A stretch of 33,302 nt of DNA from a bacterium HR30 (GTDB lineage Bacteria; Desulfobacterota; Binatia; HRBIN30). A program made the translations under genes and the position numbers. This document shows, piece after piece, positions 19,401-26,378 of this stretch; positions within the stretch are counted from its first letter, which is position 1; the number at the start of each line of letters is the position of its first letter. The stretch lies in NCBI GenBank assembly GCA_002898795.1, contig BEIG01000028.1, positions 1 to 33,302 of the forward strand, in the 5' to 3' direction. Below the pieces are notes generated by a model. It did no database searches. It was not told the DNA's origin and saw nothing but the letters and a program-made list of their open reading frames with translations.

Positions 19401-19845
19401 AGTAATCGAACAACTCCCCTAAACGGCGGCAAAGGGTCACGTAAGCGCTCGAGCATTTGCCCGGCTCGCTGCGCAAACCAGCCTGCTCCGCTTGCTCCAG
19501 GTAGCAGCGTACCGGCTCGAACGCGGGCTGCGGGAGCAAGCTTTCGAGTTCCGCGGCAATGGCCCACGCGAGGTTGCGGGGAAGGTATGCACTCTCGCCC
19601 TCCTTTGCACGTGGGCCTACGGCCGCGAAAAGCGACTCGAAGTAGTTCCTCGGAAACGGAAAGCGGGCATTGGCGCATACGCCAAAGTGCGCCGCAAGTT
19701 GCATGGAAAGCCACTGGTCCATCCCGCTGCCGGGAACGACAATGGTGAGCCGTTCGGTGGGGTGGCGCGGTAAGCGCTCGAGCAGTTCGCAAAGCTTCTC
19801 GGCCAGCGTTTCCAACCGATTGCTGCGGTACAACTTTAGGCTCAT
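16477..19845 (-). CDS. recC: RecC, exodeoxyribonuclease V gamma subunit
   Basis: Structural and Chi-scanning subunit of RecBCD, 1122 aa. The start at 19845 (MSLKLYRSNRLETLAEKL) matches the usual RecC N-terminus; the frame is open 12 codons further to 19881. Diagnostic segments are TIVVPGSGMDQWLSMQLA near residue 40, the EDIVVLCPDLQTYGPLIDAVF core, VCLIGLHDASFPRSEPAS, and FFVTYAGRDIRNNSERPPAV. The nuclease-like C-terminal part lacks a DYKSN-type active site, as expected of RecC. It is the first gene of recC-recB-recD with 4-nt coupling to recB. The opposite-strand small membrane protein gene starts 280 nt away, leaving a shared divergent promoter region that shows no clear motifs. Confidence 0.95.
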   Translation of the reverse strand: MSLKLYRSNRLETLAEKLCELLERLPRHPTERLTIVVPGSGMDQWLSMQLAAHFGVCANARFPFPRNYFESLFAAVGPRAKEGESAYLPRNLAWAIAAELESLLPQPAFEPVRCYLEQAEQAGLRSEPGKCSSAYVTLCRRLGELFDYYVVYRPEWIHQWAAGYVAPDDWQAILWRAVVRRLGERHFAACARQWMERLQSQENANLPPVALVFGVTHLPPLYVSLFAALARRIDVHLFVPSPSPEYWAEIRSRRQYWREQLEHWGALEGSEDEFQAYEGNPLLASLGRVGREFQALVESSWDYEEVACYVPPAGQSALQVLQADVFHLRSRPSPEAPALALSPTDRSIRVHSCHSPLRELEVLHDQLRSLLEEDPTLQPEDIVVLCPDLQTYGPLIDAVFGSDREAPHHIPYTVADRALRASDPAIDAFFTIIELLQGRVSASELLSLLGCEPVREHFGFTSLDLEMARRWLADVGVRWGIDGRHRQNFGYPNFEEHSWAFALRRLLLGVAMPPDPTRLFAGVSPYPEAEAEGAQFAGKLAELCERLFALRPVLQRTHRVQEWAKLLDRIRQDFIAETDAYAYAHRQLRDALSLLAKGASDGGFDGEVPLEAVMPWLLAALEERSSAFGFLRGGVNFCSLRLARCIPARVVCLIGLHDASFPRSEPASPMNQAVQRRRLGDPDRREEDRFLFLQALLAARDHFFVTYAGRDIRNNSERPPAVVVEELFDAVDRTFVPPVPGSRARELLWVRHPLQPFSPQYFTGQPELVSFSATLCAGARQLFGPRHAPARPVVDLLPPPRERVVTVEQLASWVEHAPLAFLQQRLGVYLGAESEGPEDELPLDMDALATWKAGTQFLELRAKGVAPEGTYDVLRAMGSLPPGRLGRVLWERVCTMAESLWALVSPFAREQRLPPVDLDLPIGEWSVSGSLRRVWPKGQVIWTFSRLHANVMMRAWVSHLALCAARSRGDRQLPGTTFLIGRSQRDEPQLLEFTPCAEAMELLSDLVALYELGLRYPLPLVARPAAEFLERVAQGKPEAEARSRAEQALQGDWQQNVPERHKLAYLLLYRSMSPSLSDLEADLPATIPSFSVLAERVLRIMERYVCQAQEQANPAQEGRFDS

Positions 19846-20125
19846 CTCGCCCTGCCCACTTAGCAGTTTGCAATTTGCCACACGTCCTCTCGGCTTTGCT
19901 AGTCCCCTCGCCCGCCGGCCAAGGGGATCGACCAGCCCAGGCGGGCTAGGTAGGAGTGAGTGGCCGATCCCCGACCCAACGCTTGCTTCCGACGAGGGCG
20001 AAGTCAGGATTTCGTCTTTCGCGCCTTTCGGAAAGCGGGTCTTGCCCGGCAGCGATGCCTCGGTCGGCGTGTGGAGGCACGCTCGGTGCTAACGCATGTC
20101 GAATTCGTTCTAGAGGTACCTCGCC

Positions 20126-20416
20126 ATGACAGCGATCGATGCAGGCGTGTTGGTGGCTTTGCTGACCACGGTGGTCATGGGGTTAATGGTGCTAGCGTTC
20201 TATCTCATGCGCGATACGGACACCACGCCAGACCGGCGGTTCGTGGTCAGCCTCGTTTGCCCAGTGCGAAAGGAGTCAGCCCGCGTCGACGTACTCGAGC
20301 AGCGCCGCAGTGGAATTGTTGTCCGTACCGTGCGGTGGTGCTCCTTGCGGGCAGCCGGAGAGCGCTGTTGCGAGCAGTGCGTCTGGCGCCTTCCCGCCGC
20401 TGCCACCCACGCCTGA
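20126..20416 (+). CDS. Small Cys-rich single-span membrane protein, hypothetical
   Basis: Predicted 96-aa protein. A single hydrophobic helix (about residues 8-27, VLVALLTTVVMGLMVLAFYL) is followed by a polar domain with VVSLVCPVRKESARVDVLEQ and a cysteine group in RWCSLRAAGERCCEQCVW. The Cys spacing could bind zinc or a redox metal, but that is a guess. GAGG lies about 10 nt before the ATG (TCTAGAGGTACCTCGCC). It is divergent from recC and 127 nt upstream of the aldehyde dehydrogenase on the same strand. The coding signal comes from the clean membrane-helix and polar-domain layout plus the ribosome site. I do not know a named family for it. Confidence 0.6.
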   Translation: MTAIDAGVLVALLTTVVMGLMVLAFYLMRDTDTTPDRRFVVSLVCPVRKESARVDVLEQRRSGIVVRTVRWCSLRAAGERCCEQCVWRLPAAATHA

Positions 20417-20500
20417 CCACACTTTGTCGCCCCCGCCCCGGTTGACAGCAAAGGCAACATCGAAGGCAAGCCTTACGCAAAGTCCCTCTTCCAAGCGTCG

Positions 20501-20523
20501 GCTGGCCTGGAAGCCAGGCCAGC
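20501..20523 (+). promoter_or_regulatory. Perfect 10-bp hairpin in the aldehyde dehydrogenase leader
   Basis: GCTGGCCTGG (20501-20510), AAG loop, CCAGGCCAGC (20514-20523). It ends about 10 nt before the AAGGGG ribosome site and 20 nt before the ATG. There is no U-run after it, so it is not a canonical terminator. A consensus-like -35 (TTGACA, 20442-20447) lies upstream but no good -10 at normal spacing. It could affect translation or mRNA stability, or be a dispersed palindrome. Confidence 0.45.
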
Positions 20524-20543
20524 GCGGTGGCTAAGGGGCAAGT

Positions 20544-21908
20544 ATGGTCTTCACGTCGGTATGCCCCAGTACGGGCAAGGTGTTGCGCACGTTCGAGCCG
20601 TACTCCGACGCAAGGGTGGAACGCATTTTGGCCCAAGCCCGGAAGTATGCTGGGCACTGGCGGGAGCAGCCAATCGCGCGCCGCGCTCAGCTCGTGGGCC
20701 GCGTGGGCGCCGAGTTGCGTCGCCAGCGCGATGCGCTGGCGCGCCTCATCGTGCGCGAGATGGGGAAACCGATCGGGCAAGCGCGCGCAGAAATCGAGAA
20801 ATGCACCTGGGTTTGTGAATACTACGCCGAACACGGGCCGCGCTTTCTTGCGCCGGAAGAGGTGAGCACCGAGGCCAATCGGAGCTATGTGCGGTTCGAC
20901 CCTTTGGGAGTCATCTTGGCCATCATGCCCTGGAATTTTCCCTTTTGGCAGGTGTTCCGCTTTGCTGCTGGTGCGGTGGTGGCGGGCAACACCGTGGTCC
21001 TCAAGCATGCAGCCAACGTTACCCTGTGTGCACTTGCCATCCAGGCGCTTTGGCGGCGGGCAGGGGCCGAGAACGGGCTTTTCCAGGTCGTGCTGGTCGA
21101 AAACGAACGCGTGGGCCGCCTGATCAGCGATCCCCGAGTGGCGGCCGTAACCCTAACCGGAAGCGAGCGAGCGGGTCAGGCCGTTGCCTCGCTCGCCGGG
21201 CAACACGTCAAGAAATGCGTGCTCGAACTCGGTGGTGCCGACGCGTTCCTCGTCTTGGCCGACGCAGGCATCGAGAGCGCGGCCAAGGCCGCCGCCGAAG
21301 CGCGCACCATCAACTCAGGCCAAAGTTGCATTGCGGCAAAACGGATCATCGTGGAGCGGGCAGTTTACCGCGAGTTTCTTCCAGCATTCGTTGCTGCCAT
21401 GGAAGGCTGCAAGGTGGGCGATCCGTTCGACGCTGACACGCGCATTGGTCCGCTAGCCCGAGCCGACCTTGTGGCAACGTTGCACCGGCAAGTGGAAGAG
21501 TCGGTCCGACTGGGCGCCAAAGTGGAACTCGGGGGTAAGCCGTTGAATCGGCCCGGGTTTTTCTACCCACCAACGGTTCTCACCGGGGTGAGGCCCGGAA
21601 TGCCGGCATTCGACGAAGAGGTGTTCGGGCCAGTGGCTGCGGTCATCGTTGCCCGCGACGCTGACCACGCCGTGCACCTGGCCAACGCCAGCCGCTACGG
21701 ACTGGGCGCGGCCATTTGGAGCCGCAACCGCAAGCGTGCAGAGGCACTCGCAGCGCGGCTCGACGTGGGTGCCGTGCACATCAACGACGTAGTGCACTCC
21801 GATCCCCGCCTACCTTTCGGCGGCGTGAAGCACTCCGGCTACGGACGAGAACTCGGAGTTTACGGGATCCGCGAATTCACCAACATCAAAAGCGTCGTGG
21901 TGCGCTAG
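20544..21908 (+). CDS. NAD(P)-dependent aldehyde dehydrogenase, succinate-semialdehyde dehydrogenase-like
   Basis: Oxidises an aldehyde to the acid; succinate semialdehyde is the likeliest substrate by resemblance to the short GabD-type group. The protein is 454 aa. Landmarks: IMPWNFPFWQVFR (Asn131), VVLKHAANV with the cofactor-binding Lys154, LTGSERAG, general-base Glu228 in CVLELGGADAF, catalytic Cys262 in INSGQSCIAAKR, then EEVFGPVAAV and LPFGGVKHSGYGREL near the C-terminus. All key residues are present. AAGGGG precedes the ATG at 20544. It stands alone on the + strand after the small membrane protein; the next + gene is about 0.9 kb away and unrelated. No operon context helps fix the substrate. 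Confidence 0.93.
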   Translation: MVFTSVCPSTGKVLRTFEPYSDARVERILAQARKYAGHWREQPIARRAQLVGRVGAELRRQRDALARLIVREMGKPIGQARAEIEKCTWVCEYYAEHGPRFLAPEEVSTEANRSYVRFDPLGVILAIMPWNFPFWQVFRFAAGAVVAGNTVVLKHAANVTLCALAIQALWRRAGAENGLFQVVLVENERVGRLISDPRVAAVTLTGSERAGQAVASLAGQHVKKCVLELGGADAFLVLADAGIESAAKAAAEARTINSGQSCIAAKRIIVERAVYREFLPAFVAAMEGCKVGDPFDADTRIGPLARADLVATLHRQVEESVRLGAKVELGGKPLNRPGFFYPPTVLTGVRPGMPAFDEEVFGPVAAVIVARDADHAVHLANASRYGLGAAIWSRNRKRAEALAARLDVGAVHINDVVHSDPRLPFGGVKHSGYGRELGVYGIREFTNIKSVVVR

Positions 21909-22321
21909 CTCGTCTTCGACAGAGAAGGGCAACGGCGGCAAGGGTCGAGCCCGTCGCACCGCCAGATGCGATCAGAGCTAGCCTCGCTCCGTTGGCAGAT
22001 TAGAGCTTTCCGCAGCGGACTCGAGTCGGCCGGAAGATCGCCGCTGAACGGGATTTAAGAAGAATCATTCGGCTCAGAGCAGCCCGAGGGGCTCAACGCC
22101 GCACGGAGCACAAAGTCCCATCGTTCTCATGGGCTGCGCTGCGCTTGCCCGGTGCGCCCCACGGGAAGAACAGCATTCCTTTTCCCTCGCCGGCGGGGCG
22201 CTAGCAAGGAGTGTCACCGGAAGCGCGTTGCCGTAGTCATCGCATGCAACGAGAGAGGACAAAGGCGCAACAAGATGCGGTCGTGCCCTTGCCCCTGGTG
22301 CTCTGCAAACTCGGGGTGCCC
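21909..22321. other. Intergenic stretch without a supported gene
   Basis: About 410 bp between the dehydrogenase stop and the cytochrome c stop, a convergent junction. GCTAGCTC (21904-21911) and GAGCTAGC (21975-21982) form a distant 8-bp inverted repeat. No rho-independent terminator with a U-tract was found. A long minus-strand frame passes through but continues antisense under the cytochrome and GIY-YIG genes and has no recognisable protein features. Confidence 0.6.
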
Positions 22322-22645
22322 TCAGCTCCCCCCAGCCAGCCGCTTGATCACGGGGACTACGGCTTGCAGCTCCTCGTCGCTCATTTTCTTCACCGGCTCC
22401 TTGTGTTTCTTGTTCACCCGGACGCTTTTGATGAGCTCCTCGGGCGAGGCATCCTGCACCTTCGGATCGCCGACCATCGACGGCACTTTCATCGATTTGC
22501 CTGTGGGAGTGTCGCCTTTGCCCGTTTCTCCGTGACACTTGGCACACTTCTCTTTGTAGAGCGCCTCGCCATCCAGCGCTTTGGAAGAGGCAGCAAGCAG
22601 GAGCCCTGCCGCAATCGTTACCAGCCACCATCTCCATCGGCCCAT
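22322..22645 (-). CDS. Small periplasmic class I cytochrome c
   Basis: Single-haem electron-transfer protein, 107 aa. An N-terminal signal peptide (MGRWRWWLVTIAAGLLLAAS) is followed by the haem-attachment motif CAKCH at 34-38 with GETGKGD after it. Met88 in KKMSDEEL is the likely sixth ligand, and a C-terminal helix closes the fold. The ATG at 22645 has GGAGGG about 6 nt upstream; the frame extends six codons further to 22663 but that would include the ribosome site. It acts in the periplasm after haem attachment by a Ccm/Ccs system not seen here. The divergent GIY-YIG gene lies about 145 nt away; the electron-transfer partners are unknown. Confidence 0.92.
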   Translation of the reverse strand: MGRWRWWLVTIAAGLLLAASSKALDGEALYKEKCAKCHGETGKGDTPTGKSMKVPSMVGDPKVQDASPEELIKSVRVNKKHKEPVKKMSDEELQAVVPVIKRLAGGS

Positions 22646-22790
22646 AACCAGCCCTCCAGTCATTTAACAACGCAGAGGAACGCTGCTGAGTCAACCCGCC
22701 ACCTTCTCTAGCATGCTCGCCGCGGGTGCGCTGTTGCATTGCGTTGGCACGACTGCCACACAGGGTGCGTGGTGCGGTGACGGAGGCGAG

Positions 22791-23903
22791 GTGCGCAAGC
22801 AGACGCTGACCATTGCGGAGCACGCTCCGCTGTTCGCGGTGGTTCCGCTTCAGCCGGGCGTGTACGTGTTTCGTGACACAACCGGTGCGCCGCTGTACGT
22901 GGGTAAGAGCAAAAACTTGCGCCGGCGCCTGCAAAGTTATTTTGCCACCCGCGCTACAGAGCGGCGCAAGGCAAAGATGGTGCAGCTTTTTGCCGAAACT
23001 GTCAGCATCGAGCTCACCGGTTCCGACTTCGCCGCCATGCTCCGCGAGCTCGAATTGGTGCAACACCTCCATCCTCGATTCAATCGCCGGATGCGTCACC
23101 CGGAACGTTACGCTTACCTTCGGGTGGATTTTCACGCACCCTTCCCGCGAATCACGCTCACGACCCAACTGGACGACCAAGGGGTGTTCTTGGGCCCCTT
23201 CGCAGCACGGCAGCGCATGCGCACGGCATTGGAAGAAATCTGCGATGCCTTCGGGTTGCGAACTTGCACCGATCCGCTGCCAAGTGCGGAGCAAGGGCGA
23301 AGTTGCTGGCGGTACCATGTTCGCACGTGCCTTGCCCCGTGCGTCGGCAATGCGACACCGGGCGCTTACGGCAGGGCCGTACTGCAGGCGGTGCGCACGC
23401 TGACAGGATCGCGCGAAGCATTACGCCAGTGGCAACAACGGCGCACGCAACTAGCCGAGAGCCTGGAGTTCGAACGTGCAGGCCGTTTATTGGATCGCGA
23501 GCTGCGTGTGCGCGCGGCACAGCGGCTGCTCGCCCTTGCGGTGCATCGGGGCGACGATGCCTTGGTCCTTCAGCCGGCGGTCGAACCAGAGCACGCCGTG
23601 CTTTGGGCTATTCGGGATGGTGACGTCGCACGCACGGTAGAAGTTCCACGGCTGGCGCTGGCCAGGGCCTTTCGCGAGCTATGGGCGGCGTTTTCGCCTG
23701 CGCGGCAGACGGTTCTCTTCGTGGGGCAAGGCGACTTGGATCGCCGTTGGATTATCCACCGTTGGCTGAGGAGCGCGGAAGGGCGAGCCTGGAGCATTCC
23801 GGTTCGCGGCCGGCCAATGGCGGCCGTGTGGGAAGACCTTCGAACACACGCCGCCTCGCTGCCCGCCGCTCTCCCTCTCGGCGCGCCTAGCGAGTCGAAG
23901 TAG
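22791..23903 (+). CDS. GIY-YIG nuclease, UvrC N-terminal/Cho-like
   Basis: Corresponds to the N-terminal half of UvrC, which makes the 3' incision in nucleotide excision repair, and to the separate nuclease Cho. The GIY-YIG domain is clear: LQPGVYVFRDTTGAPLYVGK (from residue 20) with SKNLRRRLQSYF after it. A UvrC-type cysteine cluster follows (RTC at Cys159, then Cys172, 180 and 184 in CWRYHVRTCLAPCVG), likely an iron-sulfur site, then a UVR-like motif (AESLEFERAGRLLDRELRV). The RNase H-like second nuclease and HhH domains of UvrC are absent. The start is uncertain: GTG 22791 has GGAGG 4 nt upstream, while ATG 22713 is also in frame without a ribosome site. The 3' end overlaps the convergent WS/DGAT gene by 17 bp. 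Confidence 0.85.
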   Translation: MRKQTLTIAEHAPLFAVVPLQPGVYVFRDTTGAPLYVGKSKNLRRRLQSYFATRATERRKAKMVQLFAETVSIELTGSDFAAMLRELELVQHLHPRFNRRMRHPERYAYLRVDFHAPFPRITLTTQLDDQGVFLGPFAARQRMRTALEEICDAFGLRTCTDPLPSAEQGRSCWRYHVRTCLAPCVGNATPGAYGRAVLQAVRTLTGSREALRQWQQRRTQLAESLEFERAGRLLDRELRVRAAQRLLALAVHRGDDALVLQPAVEPEHAVLWAIRDGDVARTVEVPRLALARAFRELWAAFSPARQTVLFVGQGDLDRRWIIHRWLRSAEGRAWSIPVRGRPMAAVWEDLRTHAASLPAALPLGAPSESK

Positions 23904-25377
23904 TGGCACGCACCCGGCTTCGAACGGGGGCCGTTGTTCTGCCCCCGGCGCCACGCGCGATCGTGCGTCGCGGAAGCCGCGCCTTCAACAGACGGCATTC
24001 CTGTTCGATGGCCGAAACGAAATCGTGCAAGTCGGGAAGCGCATCCCAGTCGGAATTGAACCCCCAAAACAGCTTTCCGTCATAGCTCATCAAGGCCACG
24101 CCCAGCGCTTGATTCGAAAACAGTGGCACCACGGGATAAATTTCCAGCAGGCGGGAGCCGAGGAGGTAGAGCGGACGCCGCGGTCCCGGCACATTGGTCA
24201 CGATCATATTGTAAGAGTGTGTCGTTGCGGCAAGGCGGGCAAAGCTCACGAACAAGGAGGTAACCGTCCGATCGCTTAGGGCTTCGAGCGCTGCCGCCCC
24301 TCGGGCTTGGGTGGAACTCTTCAAGCGGGCGGTTTCGTCGCGCACCAAGCGCAAGCGACGCACGGGATCGGCTTCTGCAATCGGCAAGTCCACCACCAAC
24401 AGCGACACGCGATTCCCGAGCTGAGCCTTTTCCTCCTCGCTTCGAACGCTCACCGGTACGAGTGCGCGAAAGCGCACCTGTTCCACGTCGGTTCCACGGC
24501 GCAGCAAAAGCATCCTGACCGCCCCTGCAGTGAGCGTCAGCGCTACGTCGTTGACCGTACCGCCGAAGTGCTGCCCTATGTTCCGAACCGTTTCGAGATC
24601 CAATTGCAACCAGTCGAAGCGCCGATGGGGGCCAATGGGCCGATTCAGCGGCGTGACCGAGGCTGGCTGAAAGCCGCGGACAATGGCCTCGGCAACGCCC
24701 GCCGCCAAAGCAAGGCCCCGCTGGAGCGTGGAAACCGGGTGGCGCACCGCCGACTGCGCGGCTTGCCAGGCTTCGGTAACCAAACCAGCGCGATGCGCGC
24801 ACTCGCGAAGAAACAGCTCCCAATCGGAAGGGAGCGGCCGCGGACGCCAAGGTTTCGGCGGCCCCTGCGGAGGCGGCTCGGGCTCGGGGCTGAGAAGTCG
24901 CTCCATCAAACTTACCCCAGCCAAACCGTCGATCATGCAATGGTGAACCTTGCTGATCGCCGCAAAGCGCCGCTCCGCCAGCCCTTCGACAAACCACATC
25001 TCCCACAGCGGCTTTCCGCGGTCGAGCTGCTGGGAGAGAATGCGGCCGACTAGGCGCTTGAGCTGCCGCTCGTCCCCAGGGTGCGGCAGTGCGGTATGGC
25101 GAACGTGGTAGTGAATGTTGAAACGCTCGTCGTCTTGCCACACCGGGTGGCCAAAGCCCGGCACCCAGTGAATCTTTTGCCGAAGCCGTGGAACTTCCGC
25201 GACCACTTGCTCGGCCAGGTTCAAGACCCGAGGAAAATCCAAAGCACCGTCCGACCCGACCAAGTTCCCCCCTTCAAAAACCGCCGCCGCGCCCACATGC
25301 ATGTGGACGTTACGGTCTTCGATGTCCAGGAAGAACCGGTCCATCGCGCTCAGCCGCTCGAAAAATTCTCTCGCCAT
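23887..25377 (-). CDS. Wax ester synthase/diacylglycerol O-acyltransferase (WS/DGAT)
   Basis: Transfers an acyl group from acyl-CoA to a long-chain alcohol or diacylglycerol, forming storage neutral lipid. The protein is 496 aa, near the usual 450-500. The N-terminus RLSAMDRFFLDIEDRNVHMH is typical. The active-site motif HHCMIDG lies at 145-151, with PLWEMWFVEGL just before it, and NDVALTLTAGAVRMLLLRRG and MIVTNVPGPRRPLYLLG follow in the C-terminal half. The last ~25 residues are Arg/Thr-rich and probably disordered. It is not in an operon with lipid genes; it ends under the GIY-YIG gene end, and the tRNA lies upstream. Only a weak ribosome site is visible before the ATG. Confidence 0.93.
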   Translation of the reverse strand: MAREFFERLSAMDRFFLDIEDRNVHMHVGAAAVFEGGNLVGSDGALDFPRVLNLAEQVVAEVPRLRQKIHWVPGFGHPVWQDDERFNIHYHVRHTALPHPGDERQLKRLVGRILSQQLDRGKPLWEMWFVEGLAERRFAAISKVHHCMIDGLAGVSLMERLLSPEPEPPPQGPPKPWRPRPLPSDWELFLRECAHRAGLVTEAWQAAQSAVRHPVSTLQRGLALAAGVAEAIVRGFQPASVTPLNRPIGPHRRFDWLQLDLETVRNIGQHFGGTVNDVALTLTAGAVRMLLLRRGTDVEQVRFRALVPVSVRSEEEKAQLGNRVSLLVVDLPIAEADPVRRLRLVRDETARLKSSTQARGAAALEALSDRTVTSLFVSFARLAATTHSYNMIVTNVPGPRRPLYLLGSRLLEIYPVVPLFSNQALGVALMSYDGKLFWGFNSDWDALPDLHDFVSAIEQECRLLKARLPRRTIARGAGGRTTAPVRSRVRATTSTR

Positions 25378-25527
25378 CGCCGAAGCCTTTTGGGAATGTG
25401 TTTACCGCACGCCACGCACGACCCCAACGGACTCCAACGCAATCTCCCTGCCAACGCCGCTGCTGAACTCCATCGGCCCTCGGGGCAATGACGTTTCGCG
25501 GCGCTGCAAAGCAACCCTTGGTCCCCG

Positions 25528-25560
25528 TGTTCCCTTCTCCGAAGGAGAAGACAAAGGGAA
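25528..25560. repeat. Hairpin in the gap between the WS/DGAT gene and the tRNA
   Basis: CTTCTCC (25534-25540), GAA, GGAGAAG (25544-25550), framed by GTTCCC and GGGAAC. No U-tract on either side, so it is not a clear terminator for the minus-strand tRNA. It is the only structure I see in the roughly 330-bp gap 25378-25704, where no gene is supported. Confidence 0.5.
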
Positions 25561-25704
25561 CGGGTCGTTCGTAACCAGGGGGAACGAATTGGCGTTGGAC
25601 CGCCCGGACAGAAACTTTGGTGCTGCCCCACTCCAGCTAGTCCCCGAGGCTCCAAAGAAAGCCCGCTCGAGCCAACCTCGAGCACAACGCTTGCCGTCGA
25701 AGAG

Positions 25705-25778
<74 letters not shown>

Positions 25779-25797
25779 CCAGCGTTGCGAGCGAGTA

Positions 25798-25826
25798 CAG
25801 GTAGCGACGGCAGTTGGTGAAGTCAA
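25798..25826 (-). promoter_or_regulatory. Sigma70-like promoter for tRNA-fMet
   Basis: On the minus strand TTGACT (25826-25821), a 17-bp spacer, then TACCTG (25803-25798). The expected start is about 7 nt on, near 25791, giving a leader of roughly 12 nt before the tRNA 5' end at 25778. Confidence 0.65.
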
Positions 25827-25936
25827 CGCTAGACGCATTTGGAAGCCCAGACGACTTCGCGCAAATGGCGGAAACATTTTCGAATTGCCTCGACGAAGCA
25901 TCGTCAAAAGCCGCCTTGCTTCGAGGAGGTGCCCCG

Positions 25937-26236
25937 ATGGTTGTTGCCCAAATCTTCGCTGGTGGTGGTGGATATGTGTTGCCCATTCGCAGCGCTTACG
26001 ACTGCGAACTCCTCATCCACGCCTTGCAACACTTTTTGCGGGATCGGGAGGTCGTTGCGGTGCGCCTCGACCGTGTTTTGCACGAGGTGCGCCGCACGAG
26101 CCCAGGCACGCGGTGCTCCCTGTGCCAGCAGGGGACGCACGGGGTAGTTTGGGGCAATGGCCATCCTTTTCTCTGCACCCGCTGCGCGTGCGAGAAACTC
26201 CCCGCAGCAAGGCGCGTTCTGGCAAAGGCCGCGTAA
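25937..26236 (+). CDS. Hypothetical small zinc-ribbon-like protein
   Basis: A 99-aa protein starting at the ATG at 25937, preceded by GAGGAGG with good spacing. It reads MVVAQIFAGGGGYVLPIRSA at the start, then an acidic/basic helical middle, and a C-terminal Cys pattern CSLCQQGTHGVVWGNGHPFL followed by CTRC. Two CxxC pairs 18-20 residues apart suggest a treble-clef or zinc-ribbon fold. The frame is open 41 codons further 5' (to 25814), overlapping the tRNA promoter, without a better start. It is divergent from the tRNA and convergent with the sulfate operon. Function unknown; the metal site is inferred from spacing only. Confidence 0.6.
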   Translation: MVVAQIFAGGGGYVLPIRSAYDCELLIHALQHFLRDREVVAVRLDRVLHEVRRTSPGTRCSLCQQGTHGVVWGNGHPFLCTRCACEKLPAARRVLAKAA

Positions 26237-26378
26237 ACCGAGCACGCTGCGGCTGCCCTCAGCTTTCCTAAAGGCCACGAAGGGGAGCAGCCGCCAGAGT
26301 CGCGCACGGGAACGTTGCTTGGCTGAGGTTGCGCCGACAATCTGGCTGCTTGCTCCCGCGGAGGGGGCTGTCGTTTCC

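Noticed and set aside
22074-23318. Long minus-strand frame of about 414 codons
   Set aside because: It is antisense to the cytochrome c gap and the GIY-YIG gene, whose + or - frames carry clear motifs; its own product has none.
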